A stretch of 64,000 bases of DNA. Origin: Bacteroidales bacterium (GTDB lineage Bacteria > Bacteroidota > Bacteroidia > Bacteroidales > WCHB1-69). How positions within the stretch are numbered: position 1 is the stretch's first letter; each line of letters opens with the position of its first letter. Location of the stretch: assembly GCA_017551725.1 (NCBI GenBank), contig JAFZKY010000057.1:1-64000 (forward strand), given 5' to 3'. Position numbers and translations under genes: made by a program. Below, piece after piece: positions 62,275 to 64,000 of this stretch. The notes beneath the pieces are model-generated. The model had not been told where the DNA came from and searched no databases. It saw only the letters and a program-made list of their open reading frames with translations.

Positions 62275-64000
62275 TTAATCAGTAACTACTTCAATCATGG
62301 CACCTCCAACCCCGATATTGTACCCTTCGGAGAAATAGATGATGTTGCCTTTTTTGTCGATAACGAAGCACATCGGGCTCCTCTTGCCCAGTTTCCTATC
62401 CATGGCTTTCGAGAAAATTTCAACAAGTTCTGCATAGCCCTCCTCAATTACGTTCAGGTTCTTAGGTTGTCCGGATTCACTCTTCCAGTTTCCTTCCTTC
62501 TTGACGAAAAACATCGGTCCGTTCCAAGTTTCGTATTCCTCCTGTTTGGCAGCCAACTCCTTCATTAGATGGTTGACGGGCTCGCTGCCGGGAGTGCCCA
62601 AGCAGAGGATGATATGTTTTTTCTTACTGGTTTTCAAAATAGAAGAGAGCGTACATCCACCCACTTCGGTTTTCTTCAAATTGATTTTGCCATAGATGCC
62701 TGTTGACAAAGATGAATCTTGGATTTTGCGGTAGAAATCAATCTGTCGTTCGGTGGTGTCTTTTGTCACGTTAAAGAACTGCATTTGCGAGAAGACGCTG
62801 CCGTCAGGATTACGCTTGCCGAGAGAAAGACAATAATATCCGGTCGGTACGGAGAGCACAATCGGATTGGTCTCCACGCGAGGGTCGTTCTCGAAGTCGT
62901 AGCTCACAAACTCCCCGTTTTCAAAACGTTGCAGCGTGTATTGCGTGTAATAGCCCATCTTGTTGGGGTTGTTCAGGATAAGTGTTTTGTATTCCACAAC
63001 AGGTTTCTCCTCAAAGGTCACCAAGTTCCATTTGCCGTTCTCCCACGCGAAGATGTCGCCATTGGAGTTGTCTATATAGGCAGGCACTAAGTGTGCGCGA
63101 CACAACGACACGAAGAAGATGTCACGTGAGTGGGCATCAGCGCGCCGGCCCCGCAATACACCGTTCGGACTGATGGGACAGTTGTAGTAGTTGCAGTCGG
63201 CATCCAGGGTGATGTTGTCTATTGTGTATTGCCACAACTGGGCTATGGTAGGATTTGCTTCCAATTGGAGGTAGGTGTCTTTGAACAGAAGGCCGACAGA
63301 CGGGCGCAACAGTTCGTTAGAGATGCGGGGTGCAAGAATCCCCTTTATAAAAACATCTTTGGGTATATGTTTTTGATTATGTGCCAAATCAGACACCCAA
63401 ACGCCTGTCGGCGTGGATGCTTCAATACGCGTCAGGTTGTCCTCTAAAACCTGTTCGCGCGTGTCGCGTAGGTCCTTGTCGGAAAGGGATCCGATGTATT
63501 CACGAAGGAGAATATGTCTGTTCGCAGTGCTGTGTCTGCGGAGGAAGTCCATGATTTCCGCATGGTTGCCTTCGCTCCGGCGCACGATGTCGTATAGTTC
63601 GTCATCCGTAAAGTAGTCGCTTTTCAGCTTGGCCTTAACCTGCGCTTTGTTGGGGAAGGTGGCGCGATAGGATTCACGCTTGGAATCCTCGTACTGCTTG
63701 CGTTGGTCGCAACGCGCCTGACGGGCGGCATCCGGCGCGGGGATGTCGGGATTGCCTGCGGGCGGCACGATGATGAAATCATGCCAGTATTCCCGATGCT
63801 CCGGCTGACCGGCGATTTTGGCTTCCGACTTCAACACTATGATGTGGTTGTTTTCAATGCGTCCGTCAATTTTATCATAACCATACATATCATCTTTGGT
63901 AACCCATATCAGCAGGTCGCCCTTGCCGGTAACAAGCGAGGCCTGACCGTCCTCATCGGTCAGTTTCGCGGCCAATGTGTAGTATTCGGCGTAGTTGTAA
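62275..64000 (-). CDS. Transglutaminase-like domain protein, C-terminal part (runs off the right edge)
   Basis: About 575 residues are readable; the frame is open through base 64000, so the start is outside the window. 'NYYNCPISPNGVLRGRRADAHSRDIFFVSLCRAHLVPAYID' matches a transglutaminase-like domain common in Bacteroidota, with the Cys in 'YYNCPIS' or 'VSLCRAH' and 'ADAHSRD' as candidate catalytic groups. A C-terminal segment ('HIILCLGTPGSEPVNHLMKEL', 'FVIDKKGNIIYFSEGYNIG') looks thioredoxin-like without a CxxC. 'NAEYYTLAAKLTDEDG'-type beta segments lie before it. Function unknown; probably exported. Confidence 0.8.
   Translation of the reverse strand, partial: YNYAEYYTLAAKLTDEDGQASLVTGKGDLLIWVTKDDMYGYDKIDGRIENNHIIVLKSEAKIAGQPEHREYWHDFIIVPPAGNPDIPAPDAARQARCDQRKQYEDSKRESYRATFPNKAQVKAKLKSDYFTDDELYDIVRRSEGNHAEIMDFLRRHSTANRHILLREYIGSLSDKDLRDTREQVLEDNLTRIEASTPTGVWVSDLAHNQKHIPKDVFIKGILAPRISNELLRPSVGLLFKDTYLQLEANPTIAQLWQYTIDNITLDADCNYYNCPISPNGVLRGRRADAHSRDIFFVSLCRAHLVPAYIDNSNGDIFAWENGKWNLVTFEEKPVVEYKTLILNNPNKMGYYTQYTLQRFENGEFVSYDFENDPRVETNPIVLSVPTGYYCLSLGKRNPDGSVFSQMQFFNVTKDTTERQIDFYRKIQDSSLSTGIYGKINLKKTEVGGCTLSSILKTSKKKHIILCLGTPGSEPVNHLMKELAAKQEEYETWNGPMFFVKKEGNWKSESGQPKNLNVIEEGYAELVEIFSKAMDRKLGKRSPMCFVIDKKGNIIYFSEGYNIGVGGAMIEVVTD

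Overview
The window looks like a chromosomal segment of a member of the Bacteroidota, most probably order Bacteroidales. The evidence is a complete Na+-translocating NADH:quinone reductase (nqrA-F) operon, a type IX secretion C-terminal sorting domain, many Bacteroidota-type -7 boxes (TAnnTTTG) upstream of genes, and families largely confined to the phylum or frequent in it (DUF4831, DUF5686, SDR-type threonine dehydrogenase, FISUMP and Cthe_2159 domains). I saw no rRNA, tRNA or CRISPR array. Housekeeping genes look fairly GC-rich, while 12.1-20.3 kb is visibly AT-rich.

Layout. 0.3-8.2 kb: a secreted propeller/TPR protein, a class A penicillin-binding protein, and a translationally coupled pair made of a T9SS-sorted protein and a parallel beta-helix carbohydrate-binding protein. 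8.2-9.0 kb: a small element with terminal inverted repeats sits at the broken end of an AAA/DUF4143-type ATPase remnant. 9.1-12.6 kb: a compact five-gene operon of unknown function (one soluble protein, three small membrane proteins, one lipoprotein) and a small membrane-anchored protein. 12.8-20.2 kb: an accessory defence island. It holds a ZorA-ZorB-HNH (Zorya-like) operon on the plus strand. On the minus strand it holds a DUF6602/PD-(D/E)XK-like protein, a TOPRIM-like protein coupled to an ABC-type ATPase (PARIS/OLD-like), and a YhcG/DUF1016 nuclease gene with in-frame palindromic repeats and a flanking 56-nt imperfect direct repeat.

20.4-31.7 kb: mnmA, an NAPE-PLD/UlaG-like metallo-hydrolase, a FeoA-FeoB fusion with its Cys-rich partner, a radical SAM protein, lipoproteins, a membrane zinc protease, a sigma-54 activator and lptE. 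31.7-35.6 kb: secG, tig, clpP and clpX, a protein export, folding and quality-control block. 35.6-39.1 kb: a DUF3298 lipoprotein and a DUF5686 outer-membrane protein. 39.3-46.1 kb: the nqr operon, interrupted after nqrA by a CotH-like lipoprotein gene.

46.8-49.5 kb: an ECF sigma / putative anti-sigma / CpxP-like / SUMF1-lipoprotein operon. 49.6-54.1 kb: a large periplasmic TPR protein and gcvT. 54.2-60.1 kb: a minus-strand cluster of threonine dehydrogenase, a CHASE2 membrane protein, a periplasmic caspase-Sel1 protein and a FISUMP protein. 60.2-64 kb: an aromatic amino acid (histidine) ammonia-lyase, a small toxin-antitoxin-like pair with a textbook promoter, and the C-terminal part of a transglutaminase-like protein that runs off the right edge.

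The strongest candidates for something new are the minimal ZorAB plus small HNH operon, the adjacent ATPase/TOPRIM/PD-(D/E)XK cluster, and the CHASE2-caspase-FISUMP envelope operon. Functional calls are made by reading motifs, without database searches.
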